From SHZL01 sp963784425 (GTDB lineage: Bacteria > Pseudomonadota > Gammaproteobacteria > Xanthomonadales > SZUA-36), in assembly GCA_963784425.1 (NCBI GenBank), contig CAWARM010000018.1, positions 1 through 64,000 of the forward strand: a stretch of DNA of 64,000 bases, written 5' to 3'. Each line of letters starts with the position of its first letter. Position 1 is the stretch's first letter. The notes beneath the pieces were generated by a model. That model was given only the letters and a program-made list of their open reading frames with translations. It was not told the DNA's origin and made no database searches. Positions 55,771-64,000 of this stretch are shown here, piece after piece. A program made the translations under genes and the position numbers.

Positions 55771-57727
55771 TTAATTGGTTGTCATGACCAGTTGAGGTGT
55801 GTTGATGGAAAAGACTGGCGTTGGAATTTGGCTTTCAAGATATTCGTGCCAGGCTTGCCAGCGAACGTCCTGGGTGAGTTTTTGCAGGAATGGCGAATGC
55901 AAAAAATCCTCAAAGTAAGTATTTGTTACTTGACCTGAATGACTGCACCTGATTGCCGGCTTTTTGGCTTGGTTGAGCCAGCGAAATGAAAGCTCAATAT
56001 CGCCTGAGTATGCATAATATTCGGCCAGGCGCAAAGCGGTGTCGGCGCTGGTGTCCGCCGATAGCCGCTGGATCATCTCGACTGCTCCTTGAAGGGCTGA
56101 TCCAAAGCGAGATATATCATCGCAAGGCTGGTGGTCGCGGGACGGGCTTTCTGGTAACTGAAGTGCCATGGTTTCCGCCTGGTCATACTGGCCGTTCAGG
56201 AGAAAAACTCACCAGGTAGTCTTGCCGGAATTCTATGGCTGCTTCGGGATTCAAATCAAAAGCATTCTTGTAAACCGCAATGGACTCATCCAATCGTCCG
56301 GCATATCTCAGAAATAGCGCCAAATCCACTTGTTGAACAAAACTCAGAGGATCCAGCAGTAGCTGCTCGTTGCTGAATTTCGACGGCTTGCTGATAGTTG
56401 AATTGTCCGAATGCGTAACCAGCGGCGAAAGATAGAACCCGTGGGTTGTTTTGGCCAAATTCAAGAGCCCGTTCAAAATGCCGCACAGCCAACCTGTCCT
56501 GGCCGACATCCCAGTAGTACTTGGCCATTCGCCCATTGGCCTCCGGATTATTGGGGTCCAGTTCCAAAGCCCTGTCCAGGGCATACTTTATTTCTTCGCG
56601 AATGGCAGTCCAACCGGAGCGCTGCTCCCCGGCATACGTCCAGAGCGATCCAGCCAGTCCGACCCACGCATTGGTGAACCCGGGATCGATTTCCACGGCA
56701 GATCTGAACTGCTCGGATCGCGCGCTCGAGATCGCCAGGAGCCCTGCGGCCATGAAAATGCCTTCCCATCAGATAATGCCTGAGCGCTTCCGGTTGCGAA
56801 GCTGCAACCGGTACATTCTCAGGTTGCTCGACTCTCAGGACTGATGCTACCGATTTGGCGATTTCGTTATGCAACAAATGGGTGTCATTCGCGTCAAGAT
56901 CATAGGTCTGCGACCACATCGAGCTGTTTGCGTTTGCGTCCACCAGCCGGGCCATGACGTGGAGTTGGTTTTCATCCCTGAACACGCTGCCTTCCAGAAC
57001 GTTTGCCACATTCAGCTTGGCGGCGATGGATTTGATGTCTTTGTTTTTGCCCTTGAAAGAAAAAGCAGAGGCCCTTGCGATGACAACCAGGTTTGGGTTT
57101 CTGGCCAGCACATTCAGTACGTCCTCTGAAATCCCGTCAGCAATCTGTTGCTGATCCTGGCTGGCGCTTACGTCCTCAAATGGCAGTACTGCAATTGAAG
57201 TTGGCAGGGGTGCTGCGTTCGGTCAGTTGCCGCGCATTGGCGGGCGTGTGCGGATCCGTGCTGCTCGCGTACACGAAAACTATGAGCGCGAGCAAGAAAA
57301 TTGCTGCGGACGCCCAGGGCAAGAGGTTTCGCTTTGCGGCTCGGGGGGGTGGGGTGATTACCGTCTCTGGGTGCGATGGATTCTTGACCGTAACCGGATA
57401 ATCGAAAAGGTAGCCGCTTCTGGGCACGGATCGTATGAGCGTTTTCGATTCATCATCCAGCACTCGCCGGATCGTCAAAATGCATTGTGTCAGTGAGGAC
57501 TCGGTCACGATGACATCGCACCAGACCGCATCCATCAACTCCTGCTTGGAGACCAAAACGCCTTGATTGAGAATCAGGTGCTTCAAGACCTGGAAACATT
57601 GCCGGCGCAGCGGAAGCTCGACGCCATTTTTCAGCAACATGCCTCGACCGGGGTTTAGTTCGAACTCGCCGAACAGAAATACCTCGCCACCAGCGGAATT
57701 ATTCCAACCCGGTGAGTCTTGCAGCAT
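55771..57727 (-). pseudogene. CadC-like winged-helix/TolB-like/TPR regulator with four frameshifts
   Basis: The start at 57727 has the ribosome binding site GGAG; ATG 57748 is an alternative. The N-terminus is an OmpR-type winged helix (ELNPGRGMLLKNGVELPLRRQCFQVLKHL, TQCILTIRRVLDDESKTLIRSVPRSGYLF) followed by a membrane helix (about 140-160). Frames then break near 57195, 56715, 56358 and 56205, each explained by one extra base. The restored protein continues with a TolB-N-like domain (IAVLPFEDVSASQDQ, VIARASAFSFKG, LEGSVFRDENQL), then TPR repeats (TNAWVGLAGSLWTYAG, LDPLSFVQQVDLALFLRYAG, LLNGQYDQAETMALQL) to 55771. About 650 residues restored. CadC-type proteins are membrane-bound transcription factors. 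Four breaks make real decay or poor local assembly equally possible. Confidence 0.8.
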
Positions 57728-57894
57728 GCACTCACTCCAAATTCGCATGAACACTACGCATCAAGAATAGCAGCAAACGGGATATTCGTCCCCGCGCTGG
57801 TCGTCAGCTTCCCTCCTGCCTCTCCCCTTTGCTTTCCCGGGGAAAGCTTTTATGCTGCCTCCTTGCAGATGAAAATAGGACAAAGGAGACAGTC

Positions 57895-58293
57895 ATGGCA
57901 GGAGTTGTACCGGAACAATATCTCGATCTGTTTGCAAAAAAAGCCGTTGCAAACCTGGCCACACTGATGCCTGACGGTTCGCCGCAGGTAACACCGGTGT
58001 GGGTGGATTTCGACGGCGTGCACATCAGGATCAATTCGGCGCGCGGACGGCTGAAAGACAAGAACATGAAGCGCAACCCCCTGGTCGCGCTGGCGCTCAG
58101 TGACCCGGAAAACCCTTTTCGCTATCTGGAAGTGCGTGGGCGGGTAGTGGAAATCACCGAAGAAGGCGCGAGTGCGCACATTGACGCGCTGGCCAAAAAG
58201 TACCTGGACGTGGATGAGTACCCGGGCCGGGCGCCCGGCGAAGTCAGGGTCATGTACAAGATCGAACCGCTACGCTTCAGCTTCATGGGATGA
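57895..58293 (+). CDS. PPOX-class flavin/F420-type oxidoreductase
   Basis: ATG 57895 has AAAGGAGA 7 bp upstream. The 132-residue protein has the split-barrel FMN-binding fold, with ANLATLMPDGSPQVTPVWVDFDG, NSARGRLKDKNMKRNPLVALAL and a C-terminal VRVMYKIEPLRFSFMG, matching the class I PPOX/F420-dependent family. Such proteins bind FMN or F420; the substrate is unknown, and F420 use in proteobacteria is uncertain. xdhC follows 12 bp later. Confidence 0.85.
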   Translation: MAGVVPEQYLDLFAKKAVANLATLMPDGSPQVTPVWVDFDGVHIRINSARGRLKDKNMKRNPLVALALSDPENPFRYLEVRGRVVEITEEGASAHIDALAKKYLDVDEYPGRAPGEVRVMYKIEPLRFSFMG

Positions 58294-58305
58294 ACGGTAG
58301 CCAGC

Positions 58306-59397
58306 ATGGACTGGCCCATCATTCTCAAACGCACACTGGAACAGCAGTCCTGTGTCCTGGTCACGCTGAACCTGATCCTGGGGTCCGTTCCGCGTGAATC
58401 CGGTAGCCGCATGCTGGTCACAGCCGCGCAGGTGCAGGGCAGCATCGGTGGTGGCAACCTCGAATATTCCGCCATTCGGCAGGCGCGGGAACTGTTGGCT
58501 GATTCCGACCGGGCGCGCCAGTCGCACAAACCCTGGGGACTGGGGCCGGCGCTGAACCAGTGTTGCGGTGGTGCAGTAACTTTGCACTTCGAAGTGCTGC
58601 CGCAAGGCAGTCCTGAGTGGTTGGATCACTTGAACACGGCCGTGCAGGAGGACGCTCCTGCGGTGCTGGCCAGCGCCATCGACCGGGATCCACCGGTGCA
58701 TTTGCTGGTAACGGTTGCGCCTTCCTCGAGAATTGATCTGCCTGCCGAAGTATCACACGCATGCGATGAGTTGCTGGCATCCCAGGCAGGGCCGGGGCTG
58801 CTTCAATCATTTGGGCCATCCTTGGGGCAAGCACCGGAGAACATTGTGGCCGTGGAGCGGGCGGGCGACACCTGGTGGCTGGAGGTAGTTCGTACCAGGG
58901 GTGTGCCGCTGGTCCTGTTCGGCGCTGGCCATGTGGGCTGCGAAGTGGCGCGCCTGCTGGAACGCCTGCCGTTTGATGTGACCTGGATCGACAGCCGGAC
59001 AGGGACCTTGCCCGGTGACCTCCCCGTCGATTCACGCGGCGACCCCGCGGGCAAGATGCGAACGGTTTATACCGAAGACCCGGCGGCTGAGGTGGCGCTC
59101 GCGAGCCCCGGCAGCGTATTCGTGGTAATGACGCATAGCCATCAGCTCGATGAAGATATTTGCTGTGAAATACTCACTCGTGGTGATTTCTGCTGGCTGG
59201 GCCTGATTGGTTCACAAACCAAGCGCAGACGCTTTGTTCAACGATTGAACAAACGTGGCGTGCAGCCTGGCCTGCTGGACCGCTTGATCTGTCCCATTGG
59301 ACTGGTTGGCATCCATGGAAAACAGCCTGCTACCATTGCACTCAGTCTGGTCGCTCAATTGATGCTGGAAAAACCATGGATGAAAGAAAACAACTGA
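58306..59397 (+). CDS. xdhC: Xanthine dehydrogenase accessory protein XdhC
   Basis: The 363-residue protein has the XdhC pattern: an N-terminal domain with VTLNLILGSVPRESGSRMLV and GSIGGGNLEY and a C-terminal Rossmann-like domain with VLFGAGHVGCEVARLLERLPF, then SVFVVMTHSHQLDEDICCEIL and LGLIGSQTKRRRFVQRL. XdhC binds molybdenum cofactor, promotes its sulfuration and inserts it into XdhB. It is separated from xdhAB by the inserted block. Its 3' end overlaps the deaminase gene by 22 bp. Confidence 0.93.
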   Translation: MDWPIILKRTLEQQSCVLVTLNLILGSVPRESGSRMLVTAAQVQGSIGGGNLEYSAIRQARELLADSDRARQSHKPWGLGPALNQCCGGAVTLHFEVLPQGSPEWLDHLNTAVQEDAPAVLASAIDRDPPVHLLVTVAPSSRIDLPAEVSHACDELLASQAGPGLLQSFGPSLGQAPENIVAVERAGDTWWLEVVRTRGVPLVLFGAGHVGCEVARLLERLPFDVTWIDSRTGTLPGDLPVDSRGDPAGKMRTVYTEDPAAEVALASPGSVFVVMTHSHQLDEDICCEILTRGDFCWLGLIGSQTKRRRFVQRLNKRGVQPGLLDRLICPIGLVGIHGKQPATIALSLVAQLMLEKPWMKENN

Positions 59398-60386
59398 TTG
59401 CCGATTTGCCCAAGGCAGAGCTGCATATTCATATTGAAGGCAGCCTCGAGCCTGAGCTGATGTTCGCGCTGGCGCAGCGCAACGGCATCACCCTGCCTTA
59501 TGCCGATGTCGAGGCAATCCGCAACGCCTATCAATTTGACTGCCTGCAGGATTTTCTCGACCTGTATTACCAGGGCATGTCGGTACTGGTCAGGCAGCAG
59601 GATTTTCACGACCTGACCTGGGCCTACCTGCTGCGCTGCAAGGCGGACAATGTCGTGCACACCGAAATCTTCTTCGATCCGCAGGGGCACACGGCCAGGG
59701 GCGTTCCATTTGCCACGGCATTTGAGGGCATCTGGTCAGCACTGCAGCAGGGCAAAAACGAGTTGGGCATCACCAGTCGCGTGATCATGTGCTTCCTGCG
59801 CCATCTTGACGAACACGCGGCGTTTGCCACACTGGAAGAAGCCATGCCCTACCTGCATCACATCACGGGCGTTGGCCTGGACTCGTCCGAAGTAGGCCAT
59901 CCGCCGCGCAACTTTTACCGGGTCTTTGAACGGGCGGCGGAGCTTGGGCTCAAGCGCGTGGCGCACGCCGGGGAGGAAGGACCACCGGAGTATGTGCACG
60001 AAGCCTTGCATGGCCTTGAGGTGGATCGCATCGACCATGGCAATCGTTCGCTGGAGGATGATGCCCTCGTCGAGGAGCTGGCGGAGCGGCAGATTCCGCT
60101 GACGGTATGCCCGCAGTCCAACCTGCGTCTCGCCGTGATCAGGGACATGGCGCATCATCCGATACGGCGAATGTTGGAGGCAGGCCTCAATGCCACGATC
60201 AACTCCGACGACCCGGCTTATTTCGGCGGGTACATCAACGACAATTTCAATGCGCTGGTGGATGCGGTGAACCTTGGCAGAGACGAAATCATCCAGCTGG
60301 TCATGAACAGTTTTTCCGCCTCCTTCCTCGACGCGCATGCAAAAGGTCGCCACCTGGACGAAGTACAGCGCGTGGCAGCAGCCTGA
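59376..60386 (+). CDS. add: Adenosine/adenine deaminase
   Basis: The 336-residue protein has the amidohydrolase barrel with metal-binding H-x-H in ELHIHIEGSLEPE, then RVAHAGEEG, the catalytic DHGNRS and the zinc-binding Asp in NSDDPAYF. The sequence is closest to the bacterial group (as in Pseudomonas) whose members can act on adenine rather than adenosine, yielding hypoxanthine. The hypoxanthine then feeds xanthine dehydrogenase. The start overlaps xdhC by 22 bp, and its stop overlaps puuD (TGATG). Confidence 0.9.
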   Translation: MDERKQLIADLPKAELHIHIEGSLEPELMFALAQRNGITLPYADVEAIRNAYQFDCLQDFLDLYYQGMSVLVRQQDFHDLTWAYLLRCKADNVVHTEIFFDPQGHTARGVPFATAFEGIWSALQQGKNELGITSRVIMCFLRHLDEHAAFATLEEAMPYLHHITGVGLDSSEVGHPPRNFYRVFERAAELGLKRVAHAGEEGPPEYVHEALHGLEVDRIDHGNRSLEDDALVEELAERQIPLTVCPQSNLRLAVIRDMAHHPIRRMLEAGLNATINSDDPAYFGGYINDNFNALVDAVNLGRDEIIQLVMNSFSASFLDAHAKGRHLDEVQRVAAA

Positions 60387-61606
60387 TGGAAGCCTGGCTG
60401 CAGCAATGGCTGAGCCTGTTGCTGCGCTGGGCGCATTTCATTACCGGCATTGCCTGGATTGGCGCATCGTTCTATTTCAACTGGCTGGAAAACCATCTGC
60501 AGCGGCGTGTCCAGCAAGGTCAGGACGCCGATCCCATTGCTGGAGATTTATGGGCGGTGCACGGCGGCGGTTTCTATTACCTGCAAAAGTACCGGGTGGC
60601 GCCGGAGCGACTCCCCGAACCATTGCACTGGTTCAAGTACGAGGCGTATTTCACCTGGATCACCGGGCTGGCGCTGCTCATCGTGGTGTATTACTGGGAT
60701 GCGCGGCTGTTTCTGCTGGATCCGTCCGTGTCAGGCATTTCAACGGCTCAGGCCATTGCGCTCGGTGTCGCGGCCCTGCTGGTTTCGTGGCTGGTGTATG
60801 ACGGCTTATGCCGCTTACCAGTGCGCAATAAGCCCCTGCGCCGCCATATAGCGTGGCAGGGGGCGCTGATTGCTGCGTGGTTCGTGCTGCTGGCGTATGT
60901 GCTCAGTCATTACCTTAGTGGCCGTGCTGCATTTATCCATGTAGGCGCGGCCATGGGAACGGTAATGGTGGCCAACGTGTTTTTCATCATCATCCCGGCG
61001 CAGAAAGAACTGGTGGCGGCCCTGGCCGACGGCAGGGCACCGGATGCGGGTAAGGGCAGTGCCGCCTTGCTCAGATCCCGGCACAACAACTACTTCACCC
61101 TGCCGGTGCTGTTCAGCATGATCAGCAGCCACTATCCGGCCACGTACAGCGGCGCAAACAACTGGTTGTTCCTTGCGGTGTTTTCACTCTCAGCCGTGGG
61201 TATACGTCACTGGTTCAATGTGCGTCATCTGCCGCAGCATTCGAGATGGGTGCTGCCTGCCTCCGTGTTGGTGTTGCTCTGCCTGATGTTAGCCAGCATG
61301 CCACGCCAGGGAACGGTAAGCGGTGTTGCCGGGCAGGCTGTGCCGTCAACGATGGCGGTGATGCCAGTCATTGCTGCGCGCTGCGCGGGCTGCCATTCCA
61401 GTCACCCAACGGTCAGTGGCATCACCACCGCACCCCTGGCCATCGCATTCGACACGGTAGATGAGGTGGAAACGCAGTCCGAGCAGATATTCCAGGCGGC
61501 TGTCGTAAACCGCACCATGCCATTGGGAAATCTGACTGCCATAAGTGACGCGGAGCGCGAGCAACTGTCGCAGTGGTATGCTGGGCTAGCGAAAAGCACG
61601 CCCTGA
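60386..61606 (+). CDS. puuD: Membrane urate hydroxylase PuuD with C-terminal cytochrome c
   Basis: ATG 60386 overlaps the deaminase stop by one base. The 406-residue protein has eight or so membrane helices (FITGIAWIGASFYFNWLEN at the start; SRHNNYFTLPVLFSMISSHYPATY in the middle) and a C-terminal cytochrome c domain with heme motif CAGCH (Cys333, Cys336, His337). PuuD oxidises urate to 5-hydroxyisourate and passes electrons to the respiratory chain, replacing soluble uricase. HiuH and UraD complete the conversion to allantoin. Confidence 0.94.
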   Translation: MEAWLQQWLSLLLRWAHFITGIAWIGASFYFNWLENHLQRRVQQGQDADPIAGDLWAVHGGGFYYLQKYRVAPERLPEPLHWFKYEAYFTWITGLALLIVVYYWDARLFLLDPSVSGISTAQAIALGVAALLVSWLVYDGLCRLPVRNKPLRRHIAWQGALIAAWFVLLAYVLSHYLSGRAAFIHVGAAMGTVMVANVFFIIIPAQKELVAALADGRAPDAGKGSAALLRSRHNNYFTLPVLFSMISSHYPATYSGANNWLFLAVFSLSAVGIRHWFNVRHLPQHSRWVLPASVLVLLCLMLASMPRQGTVSGVAGQAVPSTMAVMPVIAARCAGCHSSHPTVSGITTAPLAIAFDTVDEVETQSEQIFQAAVVNRTMPLGNLTAISDAEREQLSQWYAGLAKSTP

Positions 61607-61695
61607 GCGGACATGTAAATTATGGGCCCCGAGCGGACAGCAAAAGTAAACGCCACGAGCCAAAGCCACGAGCCAAAGTCCATCGAGTATATAAA

Positions 61696-62211
61696 GTGAA
61701 GACAGCAAAACAGAATTCATCCTGGGCCATGGCCGATGTGTCGGCCAAGCCGGTCACCCGCCGCCTGGCCGTTGCCGGTGGCCGTATCATCATTGGCAAA
61801 AAGGCGCTGGACCTGCTGCAGGCGGGACAACTACCCAAAGGCGACCCGCTGGCCATGGCCGAAATTGCCGGCATACTGGCGGCCAAGCAGACACCCTCGC
61901 TGCTGCCGCTGTGTCATCCCATAGCCTTGAGCCGCGTTTCCATCCGTTCAATAGTACGACCCGATGAAAACGCCGTGGACATGTACTGCATTGCTGAAAT
62001 CGCGGCGCAAACCGGCGTCGAGATGGAGGCACTGACCGGAGTGAACATTGCATTGCTGACGGTCTGGGACCTGGTGAAACCGGTCAATGCCGCACTGGAA
62101 ATCACCGCCGTGCGCCTGCTGTATAAGTCCGGTGGCAAGAGTGGCGCGTGGACTCATCCGGATGGACTACCTGCGGAAATGGAAGAACTGATCAGCATCC
62201 ACCAGGCTTGA
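61696..62211 (+). CDS. moaC: Cyclic pyranopterin monophosphate synthase accessory protein MoaC
   Basis: The GTG at 61696 is chosen because the family sequence (ADVSAKPVTRRLAVAGGRI) starts about 12 residues later; the in-frame opening upstream at 61573 is mostly puuD's end and repeats. The 171-residue protein has PLCHPIALSRVSI (Cys73-His74) and GVEMEALTGV, the MoaC active-site region. It works with MoaA to make cyclic pyranopterin, the first step of molybdenum cofactor synthesis. No moaA lies here. Confidence 0.92.
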   Translation: MKTAKQNSSWAMADVSAKPVTRRLAVAGGRIIIGKKALDLLQAGQLPKGDPLAMAEIAGILAAKQTPSLLPLCHPIALSRVSIRSIVRPDENAVDMYCIAEIAAQTGVEMEALTGVNIALLTVWDLVKPVNAALEITAVRLLYKSGGKSGAWTHPDGLPAEMEELISIHQA

Positions 62212-62243
62212 TTGCTTATCGGGGCCGGATTCAGAAGGCTACA

Positions 62244-63176
62244 TTACTCCTTCCGCAACCACAGGCTGCCACCGGTATTGTTCATGCACAGCGGGAAATG
62301 CTCGCGCAGGAACGGCTCGTGGTAGCAGGCAATGAATGAACTCATCAGCACTACCCGGAAGGTGCCGTTGTATTGCAGAAAAGCTTTCAGGATGTAGGCT
62401 TCGTTCCAGGCTCGCCCCTCCAGCAACCAGACATCCGGATACTCGAAGGGGTAAAAAATGTCATGAAAGTGTATATACACTCCGGGCTTCAACCTGGGCA
62501 GGATGTTAAACAGGATATGGTTAACATCGCTGTCCACCTTGCTTACGTGGGTAGAATCAATAAACAGGATGTCGTTGGCCTGCAAGGCGTCAAAAACACT
62601 CAGGTCCACGTCCTGTAGAAAGCCGGGAATGATCTTGATGTGCTGCTGATCCTGTTCTTTCAACAGGGATAATAGAAGTTCCGGGTGAGGTTCAATGAAC
62701 GTGGTCTCAATCGACCCGGCAAAAAAAAGTTCGTTGGTATCCAGCGTCACACAAGAGGAAAAACCTGACCCGACTTCGATGATACGCCGCGGTTGCAGGT
62801 GCCGGATCATGCAGTGCAGAAAAATGGCGTCTCCCCATTGAAAGGCGGGATTGTCATGGTAGAAACGCAGACCATCCTGCCGTTGTGCCGCAAAAGGCGC
62901 AGCTGCATAAAAGGGCAGGAAGCCGCTCAGCAGTTCGAGTTGTTTTTCCTCATTCATTTCCACGCCGGGAATGGTGCGTTCGAACTGTTCAAAAATCCTC
63001 TTCCAGTGCTTGATGACTTCGGCAATGTCGGGTATGGGTGAGTAAAAGTGACCAGGCGGGGCAGAGCCATGGCTTTTTTTGTATTCTGCCAGCTCGGCCT
63101 GCAATGCATCGCGCTGCGCGACCAGGGTGCGGAGCGCGGGCATTCTCTTCGCAATCCTTTTCAGGAATTCAATCAT
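62244..63176 (-). CDS. Class I SAM-dependent methyltransferase-like protein
   Basis: ATG 63176 (IEFLKRIAKRMPALRTL) is preferred over TTG 63182. The 310-residue product starts with a short helical segment (about 1-40, coiled-coil-like), then a Rossmann methyltransferase region: IIEVGSGFSSCVTLDT (SAM motif I) at about 134-150, TFIEPHPELL, ILFIDSTHVSKVDSDVNHILFNILPRLKPGVYIHFHDIFYPFEYPD, and a C-terminal VVLMSSFIACYHEPF. Family members modify lipids, sugars or other small molecules, so the substrate is unknown. It interrupts the moa genes, convergent to moaC and following moaE on the minus strand. Confidence 0.75.
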   Translation of the reverse strand: MIEFLKRIAKRMPALRTLVAQRDALQAELAEYKKSHGSAPPGHFYSPIPDIAEVIKHWKRIFEQFERTIPGVEMNEEKQLELLSGFLPFYAAAPFAAQRQDGLRFYHDNPAFQWGDAIFLHCMIRHLQPRRIIEVGSGFSSCVTLDTNELFFAGSIETTFIEPHPELLLSLLKEQDQQHIKIIPGFLQDVDLSVFDALQANDILFIDSTHVSKVDSDVNHILFNILPRLKPGVYIHFHDIFYPFEYPDVWLLEGRAWNEAYILKAFLQYNGTFRVVLMSSFIACYHEPFLREHFPLCMNNTGGSLWLRKE

Positions 63177-63179
63177 TAT

Positions 63180-63261
63180 CAAGTTTCTGGCATTAGCAAG
63201 TTTCAGGCATTAACAGGTTTTGGCATTGCCAGGTTTCGGGCATTGGCAGGTTTCAGGCATG
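63180..63261. repeat. Short degenerate tandem repeat
   Basis: Five units of 16-17 bp occur head to tail, each starting GGCATT and ending in a GTTTC-like stretch (63189-63205, 63206-63221, 63222-63238, 63239-63255, then a partial unit to 63261). They fill the gap between the methyltransferase start and the moaE stop and reach the last codons of moaE. The units are too similar and short to be a CRISPR and lack spacers. Confidence 0.85.
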
Positions 63262-63738
63262 CGTTTCGCTGTCAGTGTGGGAGGCCGCGCACTGCCGGCA
63301 GTTTACCCACTCCGCGCTACCGTCTGCGTAGTATTCCTTCTTCCAGATCGGCAGCCGGTGTTTGATTTCGTCGATGATGTAGCGGCAGGCCTGAAACGCC
63401 GCGTCCCGATGGCTTGATGCGACACCCACCACCACCGCGGCTTCGGTCAACGCCAGCTCACCCTGGCGGTGCACGGCAGCGGCCTTGCTGATGGCAAAGC
63501 GCTGCATGGCTTCCTGCAGGATGATGCCGCCTTCCTTCAACGCCATGGGGGCATGGGCTTCATAAGCCAGTCGCAATACGACGCGGCCTTCATTGTGATT
63601 CCTGACCCAGCCTTCAAAAATCACGCAGGCGCCACAGGTTTCATCGCCCAGTTGCTCGCGAAAGGCCGTTGAATCAATAGCGCTGTCGGCCAGCCAGAAG
63701 CCACCCATCCCCGGGCTGTTCATCCCCAATTTGTTCAT
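63253..63738 (-). CDS. moaE: Molybdopterin synthase catalytic subunit MoaE
   Basis: The 161-residue protein has ACVIFEGWVRNHNEGRVVLRLAYEAHAPMAL, RQGELALTEAAVVVGVASSHRDAAF and the catalytic Lys region in IKHRLPIWKKEYYADGS. MoaE with thiocarboxylated MoaD adds dithiolene sulfur to form molybdopterin. The start overlaps the moaD stop (ATGA). Its C-terminal end contains a repeat unit and reads QCAASHTDSETHA. Confidence 0.94.
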   Translation of the reverse strand: MNKLGMNSPGMGGFWLADSAIDSTAFREQLGDETCGACVIFEGWVRNHNEGRVVLRLAYEAHAPMALKEGGIILQEAMQRFAISKAAAVHRQGELALTEAAVVVGVASSHRDAAFQACRYIIDEIKHRLPIWKKEYYADGSAEWVNCRQCAASHTDSETHA

Positions 63739-63992
63739 CCTCCGGCCACCGGGGGAAAAAACAACACCTCATCGCCGTCCTGCAGTGCCTGGTTCCAATC
63801 CGTCATTTCATCGTTGATGGCCAGCAAGGCCGCGCTGTAGGTTGCCAGTGCCGGGTGCTTCAATTTCATCTCAACGAAGAGTTCAGCGGCAGTTGCGGCA
63901 CCGGTGTGCACGGTCTCTGCCGCCACCCCGGCGGCTTCCCGGTAGGCCGCAAACCACTTGACCGCAATCACTTTAAGCGGGATGGCCATCAT
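63735..63992 (-). CDS. moaD: Molybdopterin synthase sulfur carrier MoaD
   Basis: The 85-residue ubiquitin-like protein ends in Gly-Gly (PPVAGG), the terminus that is thiocarboxylated. It carries VKWFAAYREAAGV and NDEMTDWNQALQDGDEVLFFPP, all as expected. The start is at 63992 or 63989, close to the right window edge. It overlaps moaE by 4 bp. Together moaD, moaE and moaC supply molybdenum cofactor to the xanthine dehydrogenase. Confidence 0.93.
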   Translation of the reverse strand: MMAIPLKVIAVKWFAAYREAAGVAAETVHTGAATAAELFVEMKLKHPALATYSAALLAINDEMTDWNQALQDGDEVLFFPPVAGG

Positions 63993-64000
63993 CCGCCCAT

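Noticed and set aside
63180..63261. Possible CRISPR array
   Set aside because: Repeats are contiguous without spacers and only 16-17 bp long; no cas genes.

Overview
The window reads as chromosomal DNA of a free-living gammaproteobacterium with moderately high GC. This is inferred from gene content: Gram-negative envelope systems (TonB-dependent receptor, Mla/MCE lipid transporter, LdtD-type transpeptidase), an AlgP-like Lys/Ala/Pro-rich DNA-binding protein, HigBA and HipAB modules, a PuuD/PuuE/UraD/HiuH purine route and a class II ribonucleotide reductase. Genus cannot be fixed from the sequence alone.

Layout. 0-4 kb: minus-strand set of a HAD-family hydrolase (cut by the window edge) and two secreted arylsulfatases, each with an internal frameshift. 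4-4.5 kb: dps. 4.7-12 kb: six closely packed plus-strand genes encoding a membrane-anchored TolB-like/TPR protein, a TonB-dependent receptor (frameshifted), and an MCE lipid transporter made of a STAS-MlaE permease, an MlaF-like ATPase, an MCE protein and an auxiliary lipoprotein. 12-19.2 kb: three toxin-antitoxin modules (HigBA, HipAB, Phd-RelE/ParE) around an MgtA-like P-type ATPase and two uncharacterised membrane proteins. 19.3-19.9 kb: tRNA-Ser(CGA) and a truncated exact copy of its 5' part. 20-30.9 kb: AlgP-like protein, Ca2+/H+ antiporter, VIT-family protein, PLP decarboxylase (frameshifted), an ABC ATPase with a permease-M1 aminopeptidase fusion, an L,D-transpeptidase and a DUF2934 protein. 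30.9-38 kb: minus-strand stress-like set of NrdJ, UspA, an uncharacterised helical protein, a PCMT-erythromycin esterase fusion and a host-attachment-family protein, then an amino acid permease. 38-40.6 kb: fluoride exporter CrcB, a DUF190 PII-like protein and malate synthase.

42.3-64 kb is mainly purine catabolism. Adenosine/adenine deaminase and xanthine dehydrogenase (XdhABC) make urate; membrane urate hydroxylase PuuD, HiuH and UraD convert it to allantoin; PuuE, Alc and AllA carry it to glyoxylate, which malate synthase can feed into the TCA cycle. MoaC, MoaE and MoaD supply the molybdenum cofactor needed by XDH. The pathway is split at 49.6-57.9 kb by unrelated genes: three tandem secreted cupredoxin-like proteins, a prolyl oligopeptidase and a CadC-like regulator broken by four frameshifts.

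Twelve probable single-base frameshifts are visible in eight genes. In each case the reading frame resumes cleanly and I see no in-frame stop inside the restored frames. They may therefore be assembly indels rather than true pseudogenes; I mark the genes as pseudogenes but describe the restored products. No CRISPR array, phage genes or complete insertion sequence was seen.
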